From the NCBI RefSeq assembly GCF_005404815.1, contig NZ_BJDF01000003.1:1-64000 (forward strand): a stretch of DNA of 64,000 bases, read 5' to 3'. The position numbers were made by a program, and so were the translations under genes. The first letter of the stretch is position 1. Each line of letters begins with the position of its first letter. Below, piece after piece: positions 35,659-43,151 of the stretch. A model generated the notes under the pieces. The model searched no databases. It worked only from the letters and a program-made list of their open reading frames with translations, and was not told the DNA's origin. This DNA is from Companilactobacillus huachuanensis. Its GTDB lineage: Bacteria; Bacillota; Bacilli; Lactobacillales; Lactobacillaceae.

Positions 35659-35738
35659 TCAAAAAAACTACCATCTGCCGATAGTAGTTGATTATAAGAA
35701 AACCGATACCCTGAGTTGAACTTAGGTATCGGTTTAAA
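35659..35738 (-). promoter_or_regulatory. Tandem leader hairpins before the MFS efflux gene
   Basis: On the minus strand, hairpin 1 is AAACCGATACC/GGTATCGGTTT (35700-35735) followed by TCTTAT. Hairpin 2 is AACTACTATC GGCA GATGGTAGTT followed by TTTTTTG (35659-35689). TATCGG of hairpin 2 can also pair with CCGATA of hairpin 1, giving a possible switch. They could instead be two terminators of upstream transcription. Confidence 0.45.
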
Positions 35739-35934
35739 CTGAAATTCTCACATTATAAGTAAGCATACTATGCATTTATATTAATGTCTAATATTTTACC
35801 TAAACTTTTTTGTTAAAAATATACAATAAAAATGACTTTTGGCACATAAATAATTTTTAATCTTCTATATTAATGGACATTTCGTATTTAAGTGACTATG
35901 ATGGATACATGGCTGTTTAAAGGAGGTCATATTT

Positions 35935-36573
35935 TTGGATTTTCGAAGCGGGTTGAATAGTGATAAACCCCAGATAATAAATTTACTCACAGAATCATTT
36001 AAAGAATACATCACCACTAAGAACATGTTCCAACAAGAATTTCGTTCTAGTGCTAAATTTGACAAGTTAATGCGCAAATATTTTGCACTTGAGGTTAATG
36101 TATTTATGAAAAAAGGTTTGGTTTATGTTGGAGCTGACGGAAAGGGTACGCCTAGAGCAGTTGCGCTAATTGAATTTAATCAAGGCAGACAGATCAGTTA
36201 TTGGGATTATCTAACAATGGATGGTTTGAAGATATTGCCTGAAATCCTTAAGAGTGGATTCAATGGTTTCAATGCATTCGATATCTTTAAGTTTGAAGAT
36301 CTTTTCGATAAAGTTAAGGGTAAGAAGAAGTGCGTTGTTGAATATCTAGCAGTTGATAAATCCTTGCGTGGTCAAGGAATCGGTAGTAAGATGTTGAACA
36401 ATCATATCAGTCCTTACGTGAAAAAGATTGGTTACCGAAACATTATTTTGGAAACTAATACAACTAAAAATGTAACATTTTATAAGAAGAATAATTTCTC
36501 AGTTCGCTCAGTTAAAAAAGTTAATTTGAGTCATGGGGATGTTAAAGATTGGGTCTTGTCTAAGGCCATTTAA
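35935..36573 (+). CDS. GNAT-family N-acetyltransferase
   Basis: A 212-residue protein with acetyltransferase motif A LAVDKSLRGQGIGSKMLNNH near residues 140-159 and FYKKNNF near the end. The N-terminal half is a divergent GNAT fold without recognisable substrate signature. The start is TTG 35935, supported by a very strong AAAGGAGGTC eight bases upstream. Single-gene unit ending at a bidirectional terminator. Confidence 0.85.
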   Translation: MDFRSGLNSDKPQIINLLTESFKEYITTKNMFQQEFRSSAKFDKLMRKYFALEVNVFMKKGLVYVGADGKGTPRAVALIEFNQGRQISYWDYLTMDGLKILPEILKSGFNGFNAFDIFKFEDLFDKVKGKKKCVVEYLAVDKSLRGQGIGSKMLNNHISPYVKKIGYRNIILETNTTKNVTFYKKNNFSVRSVKKVNLSHGDVKDWVLSKAI

Positions 36574-36575
36574 TC

Positions 36576-36615
36576 AAAAAAGGTCGCTCACATTAATTGT
36601 GAGCGACCTTTTTTG
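36576..36615. terminator. Bidirectional terminator
   Basis: AAAAAAGGTCGCTCACA TTAA TTGTGAGCGACCTTTTTT, a perfect hairpin between the GNAT gene and the end of the sugar operon. Confidence 0.93.
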
Positions 36616-36616
36616 A

Positions 36617-37399
36617 TTAATCTTTGGTAAATGTCTTTAATTGTTTCAAAGAATCATCTAAAACATCGAATATATTGCCTAAGGTTAGAGATTCAGGTTC
36701 AACGACGAGCCATTTTGTTCCTGAATTCTGAGCAGAATTGAATATTTCAGACCAATTATTCTCATCTTTATCCGAACCTAGGCGAACTTCGTATTGGAGA
36801 GATTTCGCATAGGGTTTGCAATGTACAAAGGGGACACGTCCCTTAAGACTTTTGATATATTTGCTAGGTGATTTTCCACCTTCGATACAATTACCGGTAT
36901 CGATTTCAATGTTGACTGATGGTGAAATGTTTTTTAATAATATTTCCAATGATGGCACAGTACCCTCGATTAATTCGCCGTAATCATAGTCATGAGTATG
37001 GTAGGTTAGGTCCATATTATTTTCTTTAAGTTCATCATTGATTTGGTTTATTCTGGCGGCATGGGCTTGCCACATACTGATAGTATTTTCTGATATTTTG
37101 TGACCTGATTCCCAAGGTCCACCTAAAGCATCAATGATGATATGCTTGTTGCCCAATTCTTTTTGATAAAGAATAGTTTGCTTTAATTGGTTACCTTGAA
37201 ATTGAGTCCAGGGTAATTGATACCCTGAAAGGACAAGCTTGCTTTTAGCTATCAAGGCTTTTAACTCACTTGGAGTGAATTTTGAGATTCCAAACATCTC
37301 AATGCCGTCATAACCAATGTTTTTTAATTTTGACAGGGTATAATCTGGATCTTTCTCGTAATCGCTTAGAACTGGCCAGAGCTCAGCTGCATATTTCAT
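36617..37399 (-). CDS. Sugar phosphate isomerase/epimerase family protein
   Basis: A 260-residue TIM-barrel protein of the xylose-isomerase-like / AP endonuclease 2 family. Visible metal-site positions include YTHDYDYGE near residues 138-146, EIDTGNC near 166-172 and FVHCKP near 192-197. Last gene of the five-gene sugar operon. It probably converts the sugar or sugar-acid released by the upstream enzymes; the substrate is not known. The ribosome site is only AGAAAG. Confidence 0.8.
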   Translation of the reverse strand: MKYAAELWPVLSDYEKDPDYTLSKLKNIGYDGIEMFGISKFTPSELKALIAKSKLVLSGYQLPWTQFQGNQLKQTILYQKELGNKHIIIDALGGPWESGHKISENTISMWQAHAARINQINDELKENNMDLTYHTHDYDYGELIEGTVPSLEILLKNISPSVNIEIDTGNCIEGGKSPSKYIKSLKGRVPFVHCKPYAKSLQYEVRLGSDKDENNWSEIFNSAQNSGTKWLVVEPESLTLGNIFDVLDDSLKQLKTFTKD

Positions 37400-37413
37400 A
37401 ATTAACTTTCTTT

Positions 37414-37731
37414 CTAATTATTTTGAGAGATGAGTTTTTTAGCTGTTGCTAAAACATGTTCACCATTCATCAATCCATAATCCATAGTATTGATCATCTC
37501 AACTGGCACTGATAACTTTTCTTTTAATTCGGGAACTACATATCTTACTTGTGGTCCAATCAAAACAACATCGGGATGTCTTTTATCCATTTCTTGAGGA
37601 ATTGTTTTAACAGCTCCGGCGAATACTTCGGCATCTAGTCCTTCTTTATCAGCTGCTGCTTGCATTTTATTAGCCAAAAGGCTGGTTGACATTCCATTAC
37701 CGCAGGCTAACATAATCGTAATTTTTTTCAT
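37414..37731 (-). CDS. PTS lactose/cellobiose-type IIB component
   Basis: A 105-residue phosphotransfer protein. The phosphorylated Cys is residue 10 in MLACGNGMSTSLLANKM. It receives phosphate from IIA and passes it to the sugar carried by the IIC of the same operon. ATG 37731 follows GGAGATAT. No IIA gene is in the operon, so a IIA from elsewhere must serve. Confidence 0.92.
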   Translation of the reverse strand: MKKITIMLACGNGMSTSLLANKMQAAADKEGLDAEVFAGAVKTIPQEMDKRHPDVVLIGPQVRYVVPELKEKLSVPVEMINTMDYGLMNGEHVLATAKKLISQNN

Positions 37732-37766
37732 AATATATATCTCCAAAATTTTAAAGTATTAAATTT

Positions 37767-38864
37767 TTATAGATCACTGTGCTCTTTGAAATAAAAATTA
37801 CTCCAGGGTTTTAAATAATTTAGCAAGAATAATTCATTGGGATCGATGTGACCGACTACATTGGCACGACCGTCATTTGTCATTGATTGAAGTGCAATCT
37901 CAACTTCAGCTTTATATTGACCATATTCATTGTTATCAACCAGAATATCACCACGTTTAATGTCCACGGTATTATGTACTGGTATGTTCTCGTCGGCATA
38001 TTTCATACGCATTTCAGAACTTCGAATGATGTATTCACTACGATCACCTCGATAAGTATGCTGATTGTTAAATAAAAGTTCTTTTTCCAGAGTGGTAATA
38101 TCTTTATTTGTTGAGACACTGAGGGTCGGATATACAGCAGTAAAAGCATCATGCATGGATTGTAATTCTTCTTCGCTGGCGTAGGCGTTTCCAATTATTA
38201 AATCATTAATTGAATCCATTAATATGTAATGCTTTACCTGTGTTTCAATGGAAAGGTTGCGGTGATCTTCTATGGTTGGCAATCCATCTTGAGTGGGCCA
38301 TGGTCCAAAGGTAGCGTTTTGTGAGTTAACAAATGCCGCTGTATTTAAATCGTACTTATTGAACGATGCGGTTGTATCTTGGAAGAAAGATGTCCCTAAT
38401 CCTGAAAAACGGTGAGGATAAAAATTATGGCAACCCAATAAATTATCACGGTTAGGTGAAAATGACATAATATTATCAATTTGTTTGGTACCTTGAGACA
38501 TGTTAATTTCAATTTTTAGGCCATAAGGATTGTGTGTCATTTCTGCCTCATTTAACCCATTGAAACCAACATCTAACCTAATTCCCCAGGCTCCTAAGTC
38601 GTGGAAAAATGCGAGGTTATCATAGGTAATGCCTAATTGACTAAACAATCCAGGATTAATGTCAACGATTACTTGCATGTGTAATGAATTGGCGTGATCG
38701 ATAACTCTTTTGAATTCATTTAAAACGTCATCTTTTTGACCTTTTATTTCTAATAGTGATGTAAATACACGTTTAAAGCCATATTTAGCTGCTAAATCCA
38801 GATAAGCAGCGTCTTCTTCATATGTTGATCGTTCAGGATAAACAGATACTCCTAATTTTCCCAT
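37767..38864 (-). CDS. DUF871 / MupG-family 6-phospho-glycosidase
   Basis: A 365-residue protein of the DUF871 family. Its N-terminal TIM barrel starts LGVSVYPERS and contains IVDINPGLF near residues 75-83 and GIRLDVGFNG near 103-112; a C-terminal cyclophilin-like domain follows. The studied member MupG of Staphylococcus aureus cuts intracellular MurNAc-6-phosphate-GlcNAc formed by a PTS. The adjacent PTS IIB and IIC fit intake of a phosphorylated disaccharide. MurNAc-GlcNAc is the best guess, but other beta-disaccharides are possible. Confidence 0.82.
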   Translation of the reverse strand: MGKLGVSVYPERSTYEEDAAYLDLAAKYGFKRVFTSLLEIKGQKDDVLNEFKRVIDHANSLHMQVIVDINPGLFSQLGITYDNLAFFHDLGAWGIRLDVGFNGLNEAEMTHNPYGLKIEINMSQGTKQIDNIMSFSPNRDNLLGCHNFYPHRFSGLGTSFFQDTTASFNKYDLNTAAFVNSQNATFGPWPTQDGLPTIEDHRNLSIETQVKHYILMDSINDLIIGNAYASEEELQSMHDAFTAVYPTLSVSTNKDITTLEKELLFNNQHTYRGDRSEYIIRSSEMRMKYADENIPVHNTVDIKRGDILVDNNEYGQYKAEVEIALQSMTNDGRANVVGHIDPNELFLLNYLKPWSNFYFKEHSDL

Positions 38865-38916
38865 GTGCTATCTACCTTTCAAATTTATTAATTTGTTAAA
38901 AATCGGATTTATTCTT

Positions 38917-40269
38917 TTATGCGATGTCTTCATTGGTATCTACAGCTGCTTCTTGGATAATCTGTTGTTTGTTTTGGGCTAATAAGAATGGCAAGTAAAT
39001 TAAAATATCACAGATAAGGTTAACGATTTGCAATGCAGAGCCCATAAAACTATTTGTTGCTAAAAATCCAGAAATAATTGGTGGCATGGTCCAAGGAACA
39101 ACCGCTCCGATACACAAAGGAACGATTCCGGTAGCCATTGCAAAGTAGGTAGTGCAGGCATTGAACATCGGTGCAATTAAAAATGGAATGATCAAACTAG
39201 TATTTAAAACAATTGGCATCCCAAACATGGTTGGCTCATTAATATTGAAAATACCAGGCGTAACGGTAATTGGAGCGAGGACTTGTAATTGTTTGCTGGC
39301 TTTCTTCATGCTGACTAAAAGTGCAATCCCAAGTACAAGTCCTAAAGTGGCGCCACCACCACCCATGTAGACAAAGTTGTCGATAAATGGAGCAGCGATA
39401 ATCTTTCCACCGTGAGCTAATGTTAATTTGCCGGCTTGAAATAAGGAACGGTTAACGTCGGTATTCATTAACCAAATAGGTGACATGATGCTGTTGACGA
39501 TACTTGATCCATGAATACCAATAAACCAGAAGGCACTATTCAAGAAGACAGCGATTAGAGTTCCGCCTAAAGTTCCACCTAAAAATCCAAGCGGTTTAGA
39601 TAAAACATGGAGGAGTAAATCATGAACATTTCCTAAGCCTAACCAACCAAAAATAGCGTAAATTAAACCAAATAGAGAAATAATTAAAGCTCCAGGAATC
39701 AAGGCACTGAAACTCTTTGACACTGCGGGTGGGACTGTTTCTGGCATTTTAATTCTAATATCATGATTAATGAACCATTGGAAAATTCCACCTGTAATCA
39801 AACCAATAATGATGGCAATAAATAATCCTTTTGAACCTAAGTAGTCGTAAGGCATACCTTCAGAAATAACCTTGCCGCTAGTAAAGATACTTGGAGTAAT
39901 GGCAAAGTATGAACCGATAGCAATGATACCGGCAGATTGACCATCAGTTTCATGGTAGGCGGCATAACTTGAAGCGATTCCGTAACAACTGATAACTCCT
40001 AACAGTCCAAATGAAGCATTAACAATTTTATTAAATAAATCTGCAATTGCAATGCCGTGAAGCGATGTAGCCGCTATCCAATTAGTCCAAGCGGTAATCG
40101 GAAAACTACCAGCGATTAAGAAGATGGATCCAACAATAATTAATGGCATACTCATCGCAATACCATCACGGATGGCCTTTAATGGTTTAAACTGACTTAG
40201 TTTTTCTGCAATTGGAAGCAAATGTTTTGAAATAAAAGCATCAAAACCTGCGCCATTTTTTTTACTCAT
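38917..40269 (-). CDS. PTS lactose/cellobiose-type IIC permease
   Basis: A 450-residue membrane permease of the PTS EIIC lactose/cellobiose family with about ten helices. LKAIRDGIAMSMPLIIVGSIFL near residues 33-54 is the family start, and the NEPTMFGMPIVLN stretch near 340-352 contains the conserved Glu region for sugar phosphorylation. GGAGGGAG precedes ATG 40269. It imports and phosphorylates the operon's sugar with the IIB encoded downstream. Confidence 0.92.
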   Translation of the reverse strand: MSKKNGAGFDAFISKHLLPIAEKLSQFKPLKAIRDGIAMSMPLIIVGSIFLIAGSFPITAWTNWIAATSLHGIAIADLFNKIVNASFGLLGVISCYGIASSYAAYHETDGQSAGIIAIGSYFAITPSIFTSGKVISEGMPYDYLGSKGLFIAIIIGLITGGIFQWFINHDIRIKMPETVPPAVSKSFSALIPGALIISLFGLIYAIFGWLGLGNVHDLLLHVLSKPLGFLGGTLGGTLIAVFLNSAFWFIGIHGSSIVNSIMSPIWLMNTDVNRSLFQAGKLTLAHGGKIIAAPFIDNFVYMGGGGATLGLVLGIALLVSMKKASKQLQVLAPITVTPGIFNINEPTMFGMPIVLNTSLIIPFLIAPMFNACTTYFAMATGIVPLCIGAVVPWTMPPIISGFLATNSFMGSALQIVNLICDILIYLPFLLAQNKQQIIQEAAVDTNEDIA

Positions 40270-40297
40270 GATAAAAACTCCCTCCAATAAATTCCTT

Positions 40298-41287
40298 TTA
40301 ATTAGCCTTTATTTCAAAACCTTGTTGCTGGTGAATATTTAAATCTAATTTTGCAAATCCAGTTAGAGCACATCCTATTAAAGCAATCGTATTTGGATCT
40401 AAATCAGTATTTTTAACACCATAAGTGACGAATCTCATCGTTTGTTGGTCCAGATATTTTTGCAAATGATCAGTATACCAACCATTAGTGACAACACCTC
40501 CACCTAGACGAAATGCTTTAGTGTTTAACATCCTAGTTAAATTCATAATCAGATTTGCCGTTGCTCTTAAACTTGATTCCACTACTGCCACGGCTAAAGG
40601 ATCGTTATGGTCATAAGCATCAAAGAGAATTCGAGCATCAATTCTTTTTTGAGGGGTGACAGTTATTTTGGTTTGACCTTGAAAATCCTTATATAATAGA
40701 TGAGTCCGATTGGACATTCCTAAACCGGAGGCCAATGGTTCAATACATCCATATCGCCCACATTCGCATCTGTCCGGACTGTTCTGGTCAATTACCACAT
40801 GGCCAAATTCACCAGCATCATAATCTGGACCAACGATAATTTCATTATTAATAACAACGCGTCCTGCTAAGCCAGTGCCAATACTTAAGTAAATAAAATT
40901 TTTGGTAACGTTACCAATTCCGAACAAATTTTCAGCTACCGTCGCTGCAGTTAAATCATTAGTGATAAAACAGGGTAGATTAAAGGTTTTACTAATCTCA
41001 CTAGCAAGGTTGATGGGATTAATATTAGTTGGATCTATTTCCTCCCAAACCCCTGCTTTACTATTGACTCGTCCAACTACATCAACTGTAATGGCTTGAA
41101 TACTTGAACTTGAGTTAATATTCAATAAGTAATCGGAAATATCCGATTTAATCTGATTTACAGCGATTCGTTGTGTTGAAACATCGGAATGATAACGACG
41201 TGAGCTGTGAATAACACCATGTCGATCTACTTCACCGACAAGGATTTTCGTTCCTCCTAGATCAACAGATAGGATTGTTTTAGTCAT
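40298..41287 (-). CDS. ROK-family sugar kinase
   Basis: A 329-residue kinase-like protein. The ATP phosphate loop is DLGGTKILVGEVD at residues 8-20, a second ATPase motif STGLAGRVV lies near 138-146, and the ROK zinc cluster CECGRYGCIEPLASG is near 176-190. No N-terminal helix-turn-helix is present, so it is an enzyme rather than a ROK repressor. First gene of the operon, after AGAAGG. GlcNAc or another hexose released inside the cell is the likely substrate. Confidence 0.88.
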   Translation of the reverse strand: MTKTILSVDLGGTKILVGEVDRHGVIHSSRRYHSDVSTQRIAVNQIKSDISDYLLNINSSSSIQAITVDVVGRVNSKAGVWEEIDPTNINPINLASEISKTFNLPCFITNDLTAATVAENLFGIGNVTKNFIYLSIGTGLAGRVVINNEIIVGPDYDAGEFGHVVIDQNSPDRCECGRYGCIEPLASGLGMSNRTHLLYKDFQGQTKITVTPQKRIDARILFDAYDHNDPLAVAVVESSLRATANLIMNLTRMLNTKAFRLGGGVVTNGWYTDHLQKYLDQQTMRFVTYGVKNTDLDPNTIALIGCALTGFAKLDLNIHQQQGFEIKAN

Positions 41288-41309
41288 ATGTCGTTAGCCT
41301 TCTTTATAA

Positions 41310-41354
41310 AATAACGTTTTCAAGTATAAAATAGTTAAAATAAGCGCTTTCATT
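41310..41354. promoter_or_regulatory. Two cre-like sites before the sugar operon
   Basis: On the minus strand, TTGAAAACGTTATT (near 41310-41323) and ATGAAAGCGCTTATT (near 41339-41353) match the catabolite response consensus WTGNAANCGNWWNCA except for the last two bases. CcpA control of a PTS operon would be normal. Confidence 0.45.
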
Positions 41355-41399
41355 TAACAAAATCATTGTATAACCGGGAATGGACTATGTCAATATCTA

Positions 41400-41417
41400 T
41401 TTGGTTACGTTACCAAA
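41400..41417. promoter_or_regulatory. LacI-type operator between the divergent genes
   Basis: TTTGGTTACGTTACCAAA has perfect 6-bp arms (TTTGGT/ACCAAA) around a near-symmetric centre with the CG core typical of LacI-family sites. It lies between the ROK operon and the LacI regulator gene. Confidence 0.65.
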
Positions 41418-41481
41418 CGATTTTATTGTCATTGTGATGAATCTGGTCTAAGATAATTAAACAAGTATGAGGTGAAAATTT

Positions 41482-42543
41482 ATGGCTAAGATTACGATAA
41501 AAGAAATTGCAAGATTATCAGGTACCTCTGTTTCCACCGTTTCCAGGGTACTTAATGATAGTCCATCTGTATCACCCATAAAAAGAGCAAAGATTAAGGA
41601 AATTATTGAACAAACACATTTTCAGCCCAGCATGTTAGCTCGTGGTATGGTTTCCAGTGAAACAAAAACTTTGGCGGTATTAGTTTCAGATATAAATAAT
41701 CCGTATTTTACTGATTTATTATCTCAAATTGGTGAAATAGCTCATCGATCAGGGTATACCTTATTACTTATTGATACGATGACAGCAGGTAAGAGACGCT
41801 CTGAAAATGGGTCCCAATTAGAAATTGAAGCTTTCCAGAATGTTGAGGAACGAAAAGTTGATGGAGTTCTAATTCTCGGCGGAGAAATTGATAAGGAAGA
41901 TATAGATGCAGATTATATGTCGGCCTTAAATAGATTAAATCAAAAAATTCCGGTGGTTATTGTTGCAGAAAAGGTTGGTGGCTGTGAGGCTACATTCGTG
42001 GAACGTGATCAGCAGCATAGTGTATCTGTGATAACACAACATTTGCTTGCATTAGGTAATAGAAAAATTGCCTTTATTGGTGGTCAACGTGGGGTACGAG
42101 TTACAACATCACGAGTTAAAGCCTTTAAAAAGATTATGAGTGTTTATTCAAAGGTTGATGATAAAGAGATTATCTTGACAGACTTCTATTCACAATCTGG
42201 ATACGATGCTGTAACTCAACTTTTAAAAGAGGAAAAAGATTTGCCGGATGCGATTGTGGCAATTAATGATCAAGTTGCTTGTGGTGCAATAAGGTGTCTG
42301 TCTGATAATGGTATCAAAGTTCCTGAGGATATAGTAATTGGAAGTTGCGATGAATTTCCGGGTAGTGAGTTTATGATTCCTAGAGTGACAACCGTAAATC
42401 AACACAATGAAAAACTAGGTAAAATAGCCTTGATTCATTTGTTTGAAAGAATTAGCGGTAAAAAGATGGAAGTTAATGATTCACTGAATTTGCCGGAATT
42501 GGTAATACGTGAATCATGTGGAGCTAAAATCAATAAATTGTAA
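41482..42543 (+). CDS. LacI-family transcriptional regulator
   Basis: A 353-residue repressor. The N-terminal helix-turn-helix and hinge are clear: ITIKEIARLSGTSVSTVSRVLN near residues 3-24 and the hinge QPSMLARGMVS near 50-60. A periplasmic-binding-like effector domain follows from about 63. The start has GAGGTG. Divergent from the PTS-MupG operon with an operator palindrome between them, so it most likely senses that operon's sugar. Confidence 0.93.
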   Translation: MAKITIKEIARLSGTSVSTVSRVLNDSPSVSPIKRAKIKEIIEQTHFQPSMLARGMVSSETKTLAVLVSDINNPYFTDLLSQIGEIAHRSGYTLLLIDTMTAGKRRSENGSQLEIEAFQNVEERKVDGVLILGGEIDKEDIDADYMSALNRLNQKIPVVIVAEKVGGCEATFVERDQQHSVSVITQHLLALGNRKIAFIGGQRGVRVTTSRVKAFKKIMSVYSKVDDKEIILTDFYSQSGYDAVTQLLKEEKDLPDAIVAINDQVACGAIRCLSDNGIKVPEDIVIGSCDEFPGSEFMIPRVTTVNQHNEKLGKIALIHLFERISGKKMEVNDSLNLPELVIRESCGAKINKL

Positions 42544-42613
42544 TAAAATTTGAATGTTGAATAATTTATATAGATAAAAATCATCCTTTGATTATCACTA
42601 TCATTAGAACAAA

Positions 42614-42967
42614 TTAGTTGGAAGAGCTGACAGTATTCATTTGCAGCGAAAGTGGCGTTAGAACTTTATTCTTACACCATCGGGCGTGTTGGAGACTGAC
42701 CGTTTTTTGGTAAGACTTCAACCGAGGCTCGAGACGAGGCTGCTGAAAAACTAAATTATAGAAATTTAATCCACCATTTTCGTTTTATTTGAAGCACTAT
42801 TTTGGGTAATTTCACCCACTTTTGTACTCAATAATAACTGTTTTATGGGAATTGATTTTTTAAGATTAAAAATTCAGGAGTTTTTCAGCAGCCTTGCTCG
42901 AGACCGCCTTTTGGCTCGAACCGGTTCCGCGCAGCAGATGAATACTGTCAGCTCTGGAAATGGCATG
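42614..42967 (+). repeat. Family-1 structured repeat, copy 5, split by a MITE
   Basis: The outer stem is GAGCTGACAGTATTCAT/ATGAATACTGTCAGCTC, perfectly paired; the A-T pair of other copies is here C-G. The first two hairpins are present. The third, CGAGGCTCGAGACC...GGCTCGAACCGG, is interrupted by 160 bp at 42736-42895 with a 9-bp duplication of GCTCGAGAC. The stem pairing has survived although the fold is disrupted, so the insertion may be recent. The remaining DNA up to 43151 holds only a terminator. Confidence 0.88.
42736..42895. mobile_element. 160-bp MITE nested in a family-1 repeat
   Basis: Terminal inverted repeats GAGGCTGCTGAAAAACT and AGTTTTTCAGCAGCCTT agree at 16 of 17 positions. 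The 9-bp GCTCGAGAC occurs directly on both sides (42727-42735 and 42896-42904). No coding capacity. The 8-9-bp duplication size would fit mobilisation by an IS256-, ISL3- or IS66-type transposase, but no parent element is in the window. Confidence 0.88.
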
Positions 42968-43002
42968 ATTAACTAACTTTAGTTAATCATGTCAAAAATA
43001 GA

Positions 43003-43054
43003 AAAGTGCCCCATAACCATTAGATTTTTATCTAACAATTATGGAGCACTTTTT
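43003..43054. terminator. Bidirectional terminator after the WxL gene
   Basis: AAAAGTGCCCCATAA and TTATGGAGCACTTTTT, with an inner TTAGAT/ATCTAA pairing, form a long hairpin. Confidence 0.85.
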
Positions 43055-43151
43055 CTTTTACAAAAACAACTGATTCTACCATCAAATAGAATACCAGATT
43101 CTAACGTTATTGAATCTTTTGTTAAGGAAACTTAAATTTTATTACATTTTT

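Noticed and set aside
42736-42895. Part of the family-1 core
   Set aside because: Its own inverted ends and the 9-bp duplication show that it is an insertion.
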